A DNA stretch of 5,548 bases from Candidatus Gerdarchaeota archaeon (lineage in GTDB: Archaea > Asgardarchaeota > Heimdallarchaeia > JABLTI01). Position 1 is the first letter of the stretch. Each line of letters opens with the position of its first letter. Of this stretch, positions 1-5,548 are shown in pieces. Position numbers and translations under genes: made by a program. Under the pieces are notes generated by a model. It saw only the letters and a list, made by a program, of their open reading frames with translations, ran no database searches and was not told the DNA's origin. Location: NCBI GenBank assembly GCA_016839405.1, contig JAEOUJ010000357.1, forward strand, positions 1 to 5,548, written 5' to 3'.

Positions 1-1608
1 ATTTTAGATGAAATTAAGCTTGCATCCTCTGGTGAATTAGATGCAAAAATACGTGACATTGCTCGAGACCATAATGCAGTAATATTTACTGGTGATAAAA
101 TTTTGGTGTCGATGTGTGAAATTGAAGGTATTGATGTTGAATATCTAAAACATCCTCCAAAAAAGAAACCTATGAAAAGAATTCATGATTATTTTGATGA
201 ACAAACAATGTCAGTACATATCAGAGAAGATGTCGTACCATTGGCAAAAAAAGGAAAACCAGGTGCTTGGGAGCTTGTGGATTTAGATGAAGTTAGAACA
301 TCTCATGATGATTTAGATGAATTAATTACTGACATTTTATCTATTGCACGTACTTCACCTAATTCTTTCATTGAAATGGATGAGCCAGGTGTTAAAGTAA
401 TTCAACTTGGTAATGTGAGAATTGTTATAGCTCAACCTCCATTTTCAGACGCCTTAGAAATTACTGCTGTTAAACCAATTACTAAATTAAATCTTGATGA
501 TTATCACCTAAGTGATACTCTATTACATCGCTTAAGAGCTAGAGCAGAAGGTGTACTAGTAGCAGGATCTCCAGGAGCAGGTAAATCAACTTTTGCTCAA
601 GCTTTAGCAGATTTTTATGCTTCATTAAATAAAACTGTTAAAACTGTTGAAAAACCTCGAGATTTGCAAGTAGGACCAGAAGTTTCACAATATACAAGTC
701 TAAGTGGAGATTTCAGAAAAACAGCTGATATTATGCTACTCATTAGGCCTGATTTTGTAATATTTGATGAATTACGTAAAACAGATGATTTCACTGCTTT
801 TGCTGATATGCGATTAGCAGGTATAGGTTTAGTTGGTGTAATACATTCAACAACTGGTATTGAAGCAATTCAAAGATTTATTGGTAGAATAGACTTAGGC
901 ATGATACCAAGTATTTTAGATACAGTTATTTTTATAGATAAAGGACAAATTGGAGATGTATTAGAACTTCGAATAACTGTAAAAGTACCAACTGGCATGC
1001 AAGAACGCGATTTAGCTAGACCTGTTATTGAGGTATGCGATTTTGAAACACACAAACTTTTATACGATATTTTTGTTTTTGGAGAACAAGTATCAGTAAT
1101 TCCTGTTGATGGGATGAGCTTAAACGATTTACCTCCACTAGGTGCTCATGAACAAAAGCAAATAGAGCAATTAATTCGTCGATATGCTAATGTTAGCTTA
1201 ATGAAAATAAAACCAATTGGTAGGAAATCCATTCGGGTAGAAGTTCCAACTGAGGAAATACCATTTATAATTGGTAGAAAAGGAAAAACAATATCTGAAC
1301 TTGAGAAAAAACTTGGTTATAAAATAGATGTTAAACCTCTAACATCTAATTCAACTGCTAAACAGCCATTTGCATATATAGATGATCATTTACCAATTGA
1401 CGTTCGTTTTACAAAGACTCACGTTATTTTGACTTTCCCAGAAGAGTCCCATGGAACTAATGTCGAAGTTTTTTCTGATAATAAAGTATTATTTACAGGA
1501 TCAATTGGTAAAAAAGGTGAAATAAAAATTGAAAGAACTACTTCTATTGCAAAAGAAATTATAAAAGTGATTAATAAAGGAGAAATGATTTTTGCTAATG
1601 TAAAATAA
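1..1608 (+). CDS. PIN domain-ATPase-KH domain protein (COG1855/PINA-like), 5' end outside window
   Basis: The reading frame is open from base 1, so the gene is 5'-truncated by the window edge; 535 codons are visible and the family is usually about 500-640 residues. The Met codon at 103 is internal, because the codons before it encode the end of a PIN domain (acidic D14 and the T-x-D motif T30-G-D32). Next comes an ATPase related to PilT/VirB11 secretion ATPases. Its Walker A GSPGAGKST is at visible residues 189-197, the Walker B-like DFVIFDE at 251-257 and a His-box (V-I-H-S) around 280-283. A KH domain follows at about 400-440 with its GxxG loop GRKG at 425-428, then a small beta-rich C-terminal region. 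The Sulfolobus islandicus relative PINA was reported to form a hexameric ATPase that binds the resolvase Hjc and promotes Holliday-junction branch migration. A similar cytoplasmic DNA-repair role is inferred here. KH and PIN domains also allow an RNA-related role. The gene ends TAA, 13 bases from the convergent rpiA stop. Confidence 0.9.
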   Translation: MLDEIKLASSGELDAKIRDIARDHNAVIFTGDKILVSMCEIEGIDVEYLKHPPKKKPMKRIHDYFDEQTMSVHIREDVVPLAKKGKPGAWELVDLDEVRTSHDDLDELITDILSIARTSPNSFIEMDEPGVKVIQLGNVRIVIAQPPFSDALEITAVKPITKLNLDDYHLSDTLLHRLRARAEGVLVAGSPGAGKSTFAQALADFYASLNKTVKTVEKPRDLQVGPEVSQYTSLSGDFRKTADIMLLIRPDFVIFDELRKTDDFTAFADMRLAGIGLVGVIHSTTGIEAIQRFIGRIDLGMIPSILDTVIFIDKGQIGDVLELRITVKVPTGMQERDLARPVIEVCDFETHKLLYDIFVFGEQVSVIPVDGMSLNDLPPLGAHEQKQIEQLIRRYANVSLMKIKPIGRKSIRVEVPTEEIPFIIGRKGKTISELEKKLGYKIDVKPLTSNSTAKQPFAYIDDHLPIDVRFTKTHVILTFPEESHGTNVEVFSDNKVLFTGSIGKKGEIKIERTTSIAKEIIKVINKGEMIFANVK

Positions 1609-1621
1609 ATTTCAATGATTT

Positions 1622-2323
1622 CTATTTTTCCATTAATTTAATCTCAGTATCAGTAGCAATAATAACCTTGGTGATTAAATTATTGGGAAATAAACCATTT
1701 TCCATTACTCCAGGTATTTTATTTATTGTAGCTTCTAAAATTTCGGGATTCTTGATTTCTTGAAAATCTGTATCTAATAGTAGGTTTCCATTATCAGTAA
1801 CAGTAGGACCAAGCTTATCAGAAGCTTTTCGAATATTTGGATTGCCACCTAATTCCTTCAGTTTTAATTTAACATAATTTATTGCTAGTGGAATTACTTC
1901 AATAGGTATTGGAAATGTTCCTTCTAGTTTTGCAACAATTTTTGATTCATCTACAATGATAATTACATTCTTTGCTGCAGCTGCTATTATCTTTTCTCTT
2001 AGCAATGCTCCTCCTCCACCCTTAATTAGATTTAGCTTTTTATCAACTCTATCTGCACCATCTATTGTTATATCAAGCTGTGGGTATTGATTTAAAGAAC
2101 CTATACGCATTTCATTTTCAATCAACATTTGTTCTGTATCATATGAACTTGGAATGCAAATTATTGAATCAATATCTAATGAAGAAGTACCTAGAAGCTT
2201 GATAAATTCTCTTACAGTGGAACCACTGCCAATTCCGATTATCATTCCATTTTTAATATATGTAAGTGCTTTTGCAGCACTTTTTCTTTTCATTTCTAAA
2301 ATTTGATTTTTATCTGGTGTCAT
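1622..2323 (-). CDS. rpiA: Ribose-5-phosphate isomerase A
   Basis: This enzyme interconverts ribose 5-phosphate and ribulose 5-phosphate in the cytoplasm, feeding nucleotide and histidine synthesis. With the ATG at 2321-2323 the protein has 233 residues, normal for RpiA. The phosphate-binding loop GIGSGST is at 30-36 and an S-S-Y-D-T substrate loop at 59-63. D88 and D91 lie in DGAD, K101 begins K-G-G-G-G, and E110 is the expected general base in L-R-E-K; these match E. coli D81, D84, K94 and E103 in spacing. The C-terminal G-V-M-E-N-G-L-F signature is at 205-212. One oddity is that the Glu usually following DGAD is Arg (R92). An in-frame TTG at 2327-2329 would add two residues. ATG is preferred because GAAGGA (2330-2335) lies 6 bases before it but directly abuts the TTG. 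The gene starts 12 bases after the endA-like stop codon, so the two are probably co-transcribed and translationally coupled. Confidence 0.94.
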   Translation of the reverse strand: MTPDKNQILEMKRKSAAKALTYIKNGMIIGIGSGSTVREFIKLLGTSSLDIDSIICIPSSYDTEQMLIENEMRIGSLNQYPQLDITIDGADRVDKKLNLIKGGGGALLREKIIAAAAKNVIIIVDESKIVAKLEGTFPIPIEVIPLAINYVKLKLKELGGNPNIRKASDKLGPTVTDNGNLLLDTDFQEIKNPEILEATINKIPGVMENGLFPNNLITKVIIATDTEIKLMEK

Positions 2324-2329
2324 CTCCAA

Positions 2330-2335
2330 TCCTTC
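2330..2335 (-). promoter_or_regulatory. Ribosome binding site of rpiA
   Basis: On the minus strand GAAGGA directly follows the TAA of the endA-like gene and lies 6 bases before an ATG at 2321-2323. It abuts the alternative TTG at 2327-2329 with no spacer. The spacing argues for the ATG start, and the position just after the upstream stop suggests coupled translation of the pair. Confidence 0.55.
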
Positions 2336-2923
2336 TTATAAATCTTTAAAAAGTGGTTGTATTTCATAATAAGAAACATCTCCTAATCGATCTACACAGG
2401 CAATTAGTAATTTCTTTTGTAAGCTTTGAGTTTGAGTAACAATAGCATCTAGAGATTCTAAATTTATTGTTTGATTTTCAGAAAGAGGACAAATCATTGT
2501 TTTTGCTATATCTTTGCCAACAATTGCTCCTCGTGGATATAAACGATATTTTACTACATCATTAATTCCACGACCAATTATATATCCACGATTGCGAAGA
2601 TCTTTAAAAACCAGATAATCTGACCAAAATCCATTTTCTCTTTCCATAAATAATCTTGCACAATCGCTAACTTCTAACCATAATCCAGTCTCATCCACTA
2701 TTTTAATTACTCCTCGTTCAAGTAGGTGCAATGCTTCTTCATAGTTCAAGCTTAGTGTTTTATTTTTATTTAATAATCCATAATATCCATTATCATAAAC
2801 AATACGAGCATTTTGCGGATCATCTATAAGAACTTGGTTTCCACTTATTTTAGCTATTATTATTTTGGAATCTTTCTTTTTCTTTGATTGTGAATCATCA
2901 GTCTTAAAATTATCTTTGTTCAA
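2336..2923 (-). CDS. endA: tRNA-intron endonuclease family protein, probable non-catalytic (structural) subunit
   Basis: This is a 195-residue member of the archaeal tRNA-splicing endonuclease family, which cuts bulge-helix-bulge introns in pre-tRNA. After a lysine-rich N-terminal tail (about 1-20), the N-terminal domain shows N-A-R-I-V-Y, G-Y-Y-G and L-S-L-N-Y-E-E-A-L (38-65). The nuclease-fold domain shows Y-L-V-F-K-D-L-R-N-R-G-Y (103-114), Y-R-L-Y-P-R-G (126-132) and K-K-L-L-I-A (170-175), ending G-D-V-S-Y-Y-E-I. Compared from memory with Methanocaldococcus EndA (Y115, H125, K156), the region aligns without gaps: Y129 and K170 are present, but the His position is I139 and no His lies nearby. 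I infer a structural partner in a heteromeric enzyme, with the catalytic subunit encoded elsewhere. The start is TTG: an in-frame TAA lies two codons upstream, no other start codon occurs early in the frame, and GTGAT lies 5 bases before it. It is probably transcribed with rpiA. The symbol denotes the family, not proven activity. Confidence 0.85.
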   Translation of the reverse strand: MNKDNFKTDDSQSKKKKDSKIIIAKISGNQVLIDDPQNARIVYDNGYYGLLNKNKTLSLNYEEALHLLERGVIKIVDETGLWLEVSDCARLFMERENGFWSDYLVFKDLRNRGYIIGRGINDVVKYRLYPRGAIVGKDIAKTMICPLSENQTINLESLDAIVTQTQSLQKKLLIACVDRLGDVSYYEIQPLFKDL

Positions 2924-2928
2924 GGGTT

Positions 2929-2933
2929 ATCAC
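2929..2933 (-). promoter_or_regulatory. Ribosome binding site of the endA-like gene
   Basis: GTGAT on the minus strand matches part of the archaeal Shine-Dalgarno consensus (GGAGGTGAT) and ends 5 bases before the TTG codon at 2921-2923. It supports the otherwise weak TTG start, which is the only plausible start in the frame. Confidence 0.45.
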
Positions 2934-2942
2934 TATTAGAAG

Positions 2943-2993
2943 TATATTAAATGTCTTTTTCAATGTGGAACAATAGAAGTATGATTATTTAAA
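2943..2993 (-). promoter_or_regulatory. Candidate TATA boxes upstream of the endA-like gene
   Basis: Two archaeal TATA-like elements are visible on the minus strand in the spacer between uvrB and the endA-like gene. TTTAAATA (2986-2993) would place transcription start near 2963, leaving a leader of about 40 bases that contains the GTGAT ribosome site. TTTAATATA (2943-2951) would place the start near 2921, giving an almost leaderless transcript without that site. I cannot choose firmly between them. No clear T-tract terminator follows uvrB, so read-through from uvrB is also possible. The rest of the spacer shows nothing recognisable. Confidence 0.3.
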
Positions 2994-3018
2994 GAATATC
3001 TTGATTTGGTTTCTTTTT

Positions 3019-4989
3019 TCAATCGGCTCCTTCTAATTCACGTATTAAATCTCTAATTTCAGCTGCTTTTTCAAAATCCAGCTTTTTAGCTGCTTCATTC
3101 ATTTGCTCTCTAAGTTCGATTAAAAGAACTGCTAGTTCTCCTTCATCCATTTGCCTAAATTCTTTAACTTTCTTAGCAGGTAGCTTCTCAATTTTAACTA
3201 ATCCATCAGTTATATTTTCAATTGATTTTTGTATTGTTTGAGGAGTAATTCCATATTTTTTATTATACTGAATTTGGATTCTACGTCTTCTATTGTTTTC
3301 AAAAACAGTTCTTTTAATTGAATCCGTCATATTATTAGCAAACAAAAGTACTTTCCCATTTATATTCCTTGAAGCACGCCCAATAATTTGAGTTAATGAA
3401 CGTTCTGAACGTAAAAATCCTTCTTTATCAGCATCTAATATTGCCACCAATGATACTTCAGGTAAATCTAAACCTTCTCTTAATAGATTAATTCCTACAA
3501 TAACATCATAAATTCCTTTTCGTAGATCTCGTAGTATAGTTACTCTATCTATTGTGTCGATTTCTGAGTGAAGATATTCAGCCTTTATTCCCTTCTCAAT
3601 TATATATTGTGCTAATTCTTCTGCCATTCGTTTTGTTAGTGTTGTAACTAACGTTCGTTCTTTCAAATTGATTCGAGCTTTTATCTCATCTAAAAGAATA
3701 TCAACTTGATTATCAATAGGTTTAATTATAATCTCAGGATCAACCAATCCAGTCGGTCTAATTATTTGCTCTACCATTGCATCACTGTGTTCCATTTCAT
3801 ATGGACCAGGGGTTGCTGAAGTATAAATCACTTTTTTCATAAATGGTTTGAATTCTTCGAATTTTAGAGGGCGATTTTCCAATGCTGAAGGCAATCTAAA
3901 TCCATACTCAACTAAGGTTTCTTTTCTAGATCGATCTCCTCCAAACATCCCTCCAATTTGTGGTACAGTTATATGAGATTCATCTATTACTAAAAGAAAT
4001 TCTTCAGGGAAATGATCTAACAAAACAAAAGGTCGTTCACCAAATTGTCGTTTATCAAGATATAGTGAATAGTTTTCTATGCCTGAACAATATCCAACAG
4101 ATCGAAGCATTTCAACATCATATCTAACTCTTTCTTGTATTCGCTGAGCTTCCAACAATAAATCATTTTCACGGAAATAATGAACTCTTTCTTCTAATTC
4201 AGCTTCAATTTTTTGACAAACCTTTTCGAGAGTTTCTTCCTCTGTAATATAATGAGTTGCAGGATAAACATCATAAGTTGGAATTTCTTGAATTTTTTTT
4301 CCAATTGGATATTCATTTTCAGTTATTTTCTCAATTACATCCCCAAACATTTCAATACGAATTGTTGTTTTATCTGAATGCTGTGGAAAAATCTCTATTG
4401 TATCACCTTTCGCTCTAAAAGTTCCTCGTTTTAATTCAAAATCATTACGTTCATATTGTAAAGCAACTAAACGCCTTAATAACTCCCGACGTTTAATTTC
4501 CATTCCTTTTTTCAATTCAATAATTGTTCTATAAGATTCTGGTGGACCTAGACCAAATATACAGGAAACACTTGCAACAATTATAACATCATCTCTTGTT
4601 GCTAAGGAATGAGTTGCTGCATAGCGCATTTTTTCTATTTCTTCATTAATTGAAGTGTCTTTCGCAATATAAGTATCAGATCTAGGTACATAAGCTTCTG
4701 GTTGATAATAATCATAATAAGAAACGAAGTATTCTACAGCACTATTTGGGAAATATCGTCTAAAATCAGAACATAATTGAGCTGCAAGTGTTTTATTTGG
4801 AGACATTACCAGTGTTGGCATTTGTAGCTTTTCAATTATATTAGCAACTGAGAAAGTTTTACCAGATCCAGTAACTCCCTTCAAAACTTGTTGATTTAAT
4901 CCTTTTTTGAATCCATCTACTATAGCTTTTATTGCTTTTGGTTGGTCCCCTTTTGGTGATAATCCTTCAGCTAATTTAAAATCAGTCAC
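3019..4989 (-). CDS. uvrB: Excinuclease ABC subunit UvrB
   Basis: UvrB is the damage-verifying helicase-like subunit of UvrABC nucleotide excision repair; it is loaded by UvrA and then recruits UvrC for incision. The 656-residue length matches bacterial UvrB (about 660-670) and every key element is present. Walker A GVTGSGKT is at 38-45. The aromatic beta-hairpin that wedges into DNA begins at 91-100 with tyrosines at 91, 92, 94, 95 and 100. The DESH box is at 336-339 and T-S-A-T-P-G at 390-395. The helicase motifs include L-L-R-E-G-L-D-L-P near 502-510 and Q-I-I-G-R-A-S-R at 534-541. The C-terminal UVR motif that contacts UvrC is at about 616-651. The start is GTG: an in-frame TAG lies two codons upstream and the next Met is residue 57, after Walker A. 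GGTG at 4998-5001 lies 8 bases before the GTG. UvrABC is bacterial in origin and patchily distributed in archaea; uvrA and uvrC are not in the window. Confidence 0.98.
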   Translation of the reverse strand: MTDFKLAEGLSPKGDQPKAIKAIVDGFKKGLNQQVLKGVTGSGKTFSVANIIEKLQMPTLVMSPNKTLAAQLCSDFRRYFPNSAVEYFVSYYDYYQPEAYVPRSDTYIAKDTSINEEIEKMRYAATHSLATRDDVIIVASVSCIFGLGPPESYRTIIELKKGMEIKRRELLRRLVALQYERNDFELKRGTFRAKGDTIEIFPQHSDKTTIRIEMFGDVIEKITENEYPIGKKIQEIPTYDVYPATHYITEEETLEKVCQKIEAELEERVHYFRENDLLLEAQRIQERVRYDVEMLRSVGYCSGIENYSLYLDKRQFGERPFVLLDHFPEEFLLVIDESHITVPQIGGMFGGDRSRKETLVEYGFRLPSALENRPLKFEEFKPFMKKVIYTSATPGPYEMEHSDAMVEQIIRPTGLVDPEIIIKPIDNQVDILLDEIKARINLKERTLVTTLTKRMAEELAQYIIEKGIKAEYLHSEIDTIDRVTILRDLRKGIYDVIVGINLLREGLDLPEVSLVAILDADKEGFLRSERSLTQIIGRASRNINGKVLLFANNMTDSIKRTVFENNRRRRIQIQYNKKYGITPQTIQKSIENITDGLVKIEKLPAKKVKEFRQMDEGELAVLLIELREQMNEAAKKLDFEKAAEIRDLIRELEGAD

Positions 4990-5014
4990 TGCCTATGCAC
5001 CCAGTTGTCTACAA

Positions 5015-5022
5015 TATTTATA
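5015..5022 (-). promoter_or_regulatory. Probable TATA box of uvrB
   Basis: TATAAATA on the minus strand is a good archaeal TATA box. With the usual distance of about 26 bases from its centre, transcription would start near 4992, only a few bases before the GTG codon at 4987-4989. This predicts a leaderless or nearly leaderless uvrB mRNA, in which case the GGTG at 4998-5001 would not be transcribed and would be coincidental. Confidence 0.5.
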
Positions 5023-5070
5023 CTTATTATGAAAGAACTAGAGAGTTAACTTAAAGTATTTGCTAATACT

Positions 5071-5107
5071 ATTAAAAAGAAAGAAAAAAAGGTGTTTTTA
5101 ATCACCT
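5071..5107 (-). terminator. Hairpin plus T-tract terminator downstream of the dodecin gene
   Basis: On the minus strand, AGGTG (5107-5103) and CACCT (5094-5090) form a 5-base-pair stem with an 8-base A/T loop. A T-rich stretch follows immediately: seven T in a row counting the last stem base, then further short T runs to about 5075. It starts 12 bases after the dodecin stop codon. Archaeal termination relies mainly on the T-tract, so the tract is the firmer part of the call. It would separate the dodecin transcript from the uvrB promoter just downstream. Confidence 0.6.
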
Positions 5108-5119
5108 ATTCAAGCTTAA

Positions 5120-5329
5120 TTAATCTTCAACTTTGAATGCTAATTTACAGGTTGCTTTGTAATTGATTATTTTACCATCTTTAACATGTGCAGTAAAATT
5201 AACAACATCCACACCTGTTATGTTCTTAACTGTTTTTGCAGCAGTTTCAACAGCATTCCTTGCAGCATCTTCCCAACTTTTATCGGAAGAGCCTATTACT
5301 TCAATGATTTTTATGACTATTTTTGTCAC
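5120..5329 (-). CDS. Dodecin family protein
   Basis: This 69-residue protein fits the dodecin family (about 65-75 residues), small beta-alpha-beta-beta proteins that assemble into hollow dodecamers and store or buffer small ligands, often flavins, in the cytoplasm. The order is strand K-I-V-I-K-I-I-E-V-I-G-S-S (3-15), helix from S-W-E-D-A (18-22) to about 36, then G-V-D-V-V (39-43), V-K-D-G-K-I (49-54) and C-K-L-A-F-K-V-E (61-68). Compared from memory with Halobacterium dodecin, the flavin-stacking Trp position is G39 and the flavin-contacting Gln position is K58, so flavin binding is doubtful. The S-W-E-x-A helix start resembles the mycobacterial SecE2/calcium-dodecin type. The start is taken as GTG at 5327-5329, where family homology begins. 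A TTG at 5354-5356 would add nine residues (L-L-L-Y-I-K-W-S) unlike the family. It appears to be a single-gene transcript with its own terminator. Confidence 0.92.
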   Translation of the reverse strand: MTKIVIKIIEVIGSSDKSWEDAARNAVETAAKTVKNITGVDVVNFTAHVKDGKIINYKATCKLAFKVED

Positions 5330-5362
5330 ACTCCATTTTATGTATAAAAGTAACAATGATTT

Positions 5363-5368
5363 GTTATA
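5363..5368 (-). promoter_or_regulatory. Candidate TATA box of the dodecin gene
   Basis: TATAAC on the minus strand lies so that transcription would start near 5340, about 10 bases before the GTG at 5327-5329. That gives a very short leader holding a GGAG one base before the start. A second TATA-like string nearer the gene (5340-5349) would start transcription inside the coding region and was not preferred. Confidence 0.3.
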
Positions 5369-5420
5369 CTGAAAAAATTTTCCCTAAAAGTTTTCGACAA
5401 AATATTTTTGTAAAAACATT

Positions 5421-5429
5421 CTAAAAGTT
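5421..5429 (+). promoter_or_regulatory. Possible TATA-like element of the amidohydrolase gene
   Basis: CTAAAAGTT lies about 26 bases before the ATG at 5451, where a TATA box would sit for a leaderless transcript. No ribosome binding site precedes the ATG, which fits leaderless translation. The match to a TATA consensus is weak. The same nine bases occur once more at 5384-5392 in this divergent spacer. Confidence 0.25.
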
Positions 5430-5450
5430 ATTGTGTAATATTGATTTGTT

Positions 5451-5548
5451 ATGGCAGATGATAAACAACTTTTAGCAATCGATTTACATGTCCATGTAGA
5501 TGAGCGTGTAAAATATCACCATATACCAAATGTTTTACGTGCACGTAA
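5451..5548 (+). CDS. Amidohydrolase-like metal-dependent hydrolase, 3' end outside window
   Basis: Only the first 32 codons are visible and the frame is open to the window end. After eight residues comes A-I-D-L-H-V-H-V-D-E (9-18), with H13 and H15 forming the HxH metal-binding motif at the end of the first barrel strand in the amidohydrolase superfamily. Because the motif lies so near the N-terminus, there is no N-terminal beta-sandwich; this fits the Amidohydro_2 (COG2159-like) branch better than dihydroorotase or urease types. The substrate cannot be told from this fragment. The start is ATG with no Shine-Dalgarno sequence, probably leaderless. The gene is divergent from the dodecin gene across a 121-base spacer in which I see only weak TATA-like strings. 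Confidence 0.65.
   Translation, partial: MADDKQLLAIDLHVHVDERVKYHHIPNVLRAR

Noticed and set aside
103..105. GTG/Met at 103 as the start of the PIN-ATPase gene
   Set aside because: The 34 codons before it are open and encode the end of a PIN domain with its T-x-D motif, so the true start is outside the window.
870..1055. 61-codon minus-strand open frame inside the PIN-ATPase gene
   Set aside because: It lies antisense to a well-supported ATPase coding region, resembles no family I know and has no upstream signals; it is a shadow frame.
2924..3018. Possible small RNA or tRNA gene in the spacer between uvrB and the endA-like gene
   Set aside because: No cloverleaf, conserved T-loop or stable hairpin was visible; the spacer is explained by candidate promoter elements.
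5330..5356. Nine-residue N-terminal extension of the dodecin from a TTG start
   Set aside because: Dodecins begin a few residues before the first strand, and the extension overlaps the likely promoter/leader region; GTG at 5327-5329 fits better.
5163..5372. 69-codon plus-strand open frame, hydrophobic and membrane-like
   Set aside because: It is antisense to the dodecin gene and its hydrophobicity follows from the reverse complement of that gene; the dodecin match is much stronger.

Overview
The window looks like chromosomal DNA from an AT-rich archaeon (G+C roughly one third, estimated by eye). Archaeal markers are a PIN-ATPase-KH protein of the COG1855/PINA type and a tRNA-splicing-endonuclease-fold protein. 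The short gaps also carry TATA-like boxes close to start codons. These features, together with a bacterial-type UvrB, a small dodecin and ribose-5-phosphate isomerase A, fit a Nitrosopumilus-like ammonia-oxidising archaeon (Thaumarchaeota/Nitrososphaerota). That placement is an inference from gene content and composition; no taxonomic marker gene is present.

Layout, left to right. Positions 1-1608 (+) hold the 3' part of a gene for a PIN nuclease-like domain, a PilT/VirB11-type ATPase and a KH domain; its start lies outside the window. It converges on rpiA (1622-2323, -) with only 13 bases between the stop codons. Upstream of rpiA and almost touching it is an endA-like gene (2336-2923, -), so these two form a tight pair. 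Further upstream on the same strand is uvrB (3019-4989, -), separated from endA by 97 bases with candidate promoter elements. Next comes a small dodecin gene (5120-5329, -) with its own hairpin/T-tract terminator in the gap before uvrB. A divergent 121-base spacer leads to the first 32 codons of an amidohydrolase-like gene (5451 to the window end, +).

Functionally there are two DNA-repair proteins (the PINA-like ATPase, whose Sulfolobus relative acts in Holliday-junction branch migration, and the nucleotide-excision helicase UvrB), one tRNA/RNA-processing subunit, one pentose-phosphate enzyme and one small-molecule-binding dodecin. No prophage, transposon, CRISPR array, RNA gene or defence island was seen. 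The gene set reads as ordinary core archaeal chromosome.

The observations most worth a second look are at residue level. The EndA-like protein keeps the Tyr and Lys of the splicing triad but has Ile where the catalytic His should be, so it looks like a structural subunit. The dodecin lacks the Trp and Gln that hold flavin in classical dodecins. All four minus-strand genes have a non-ATG start as their only or longest plausible start.
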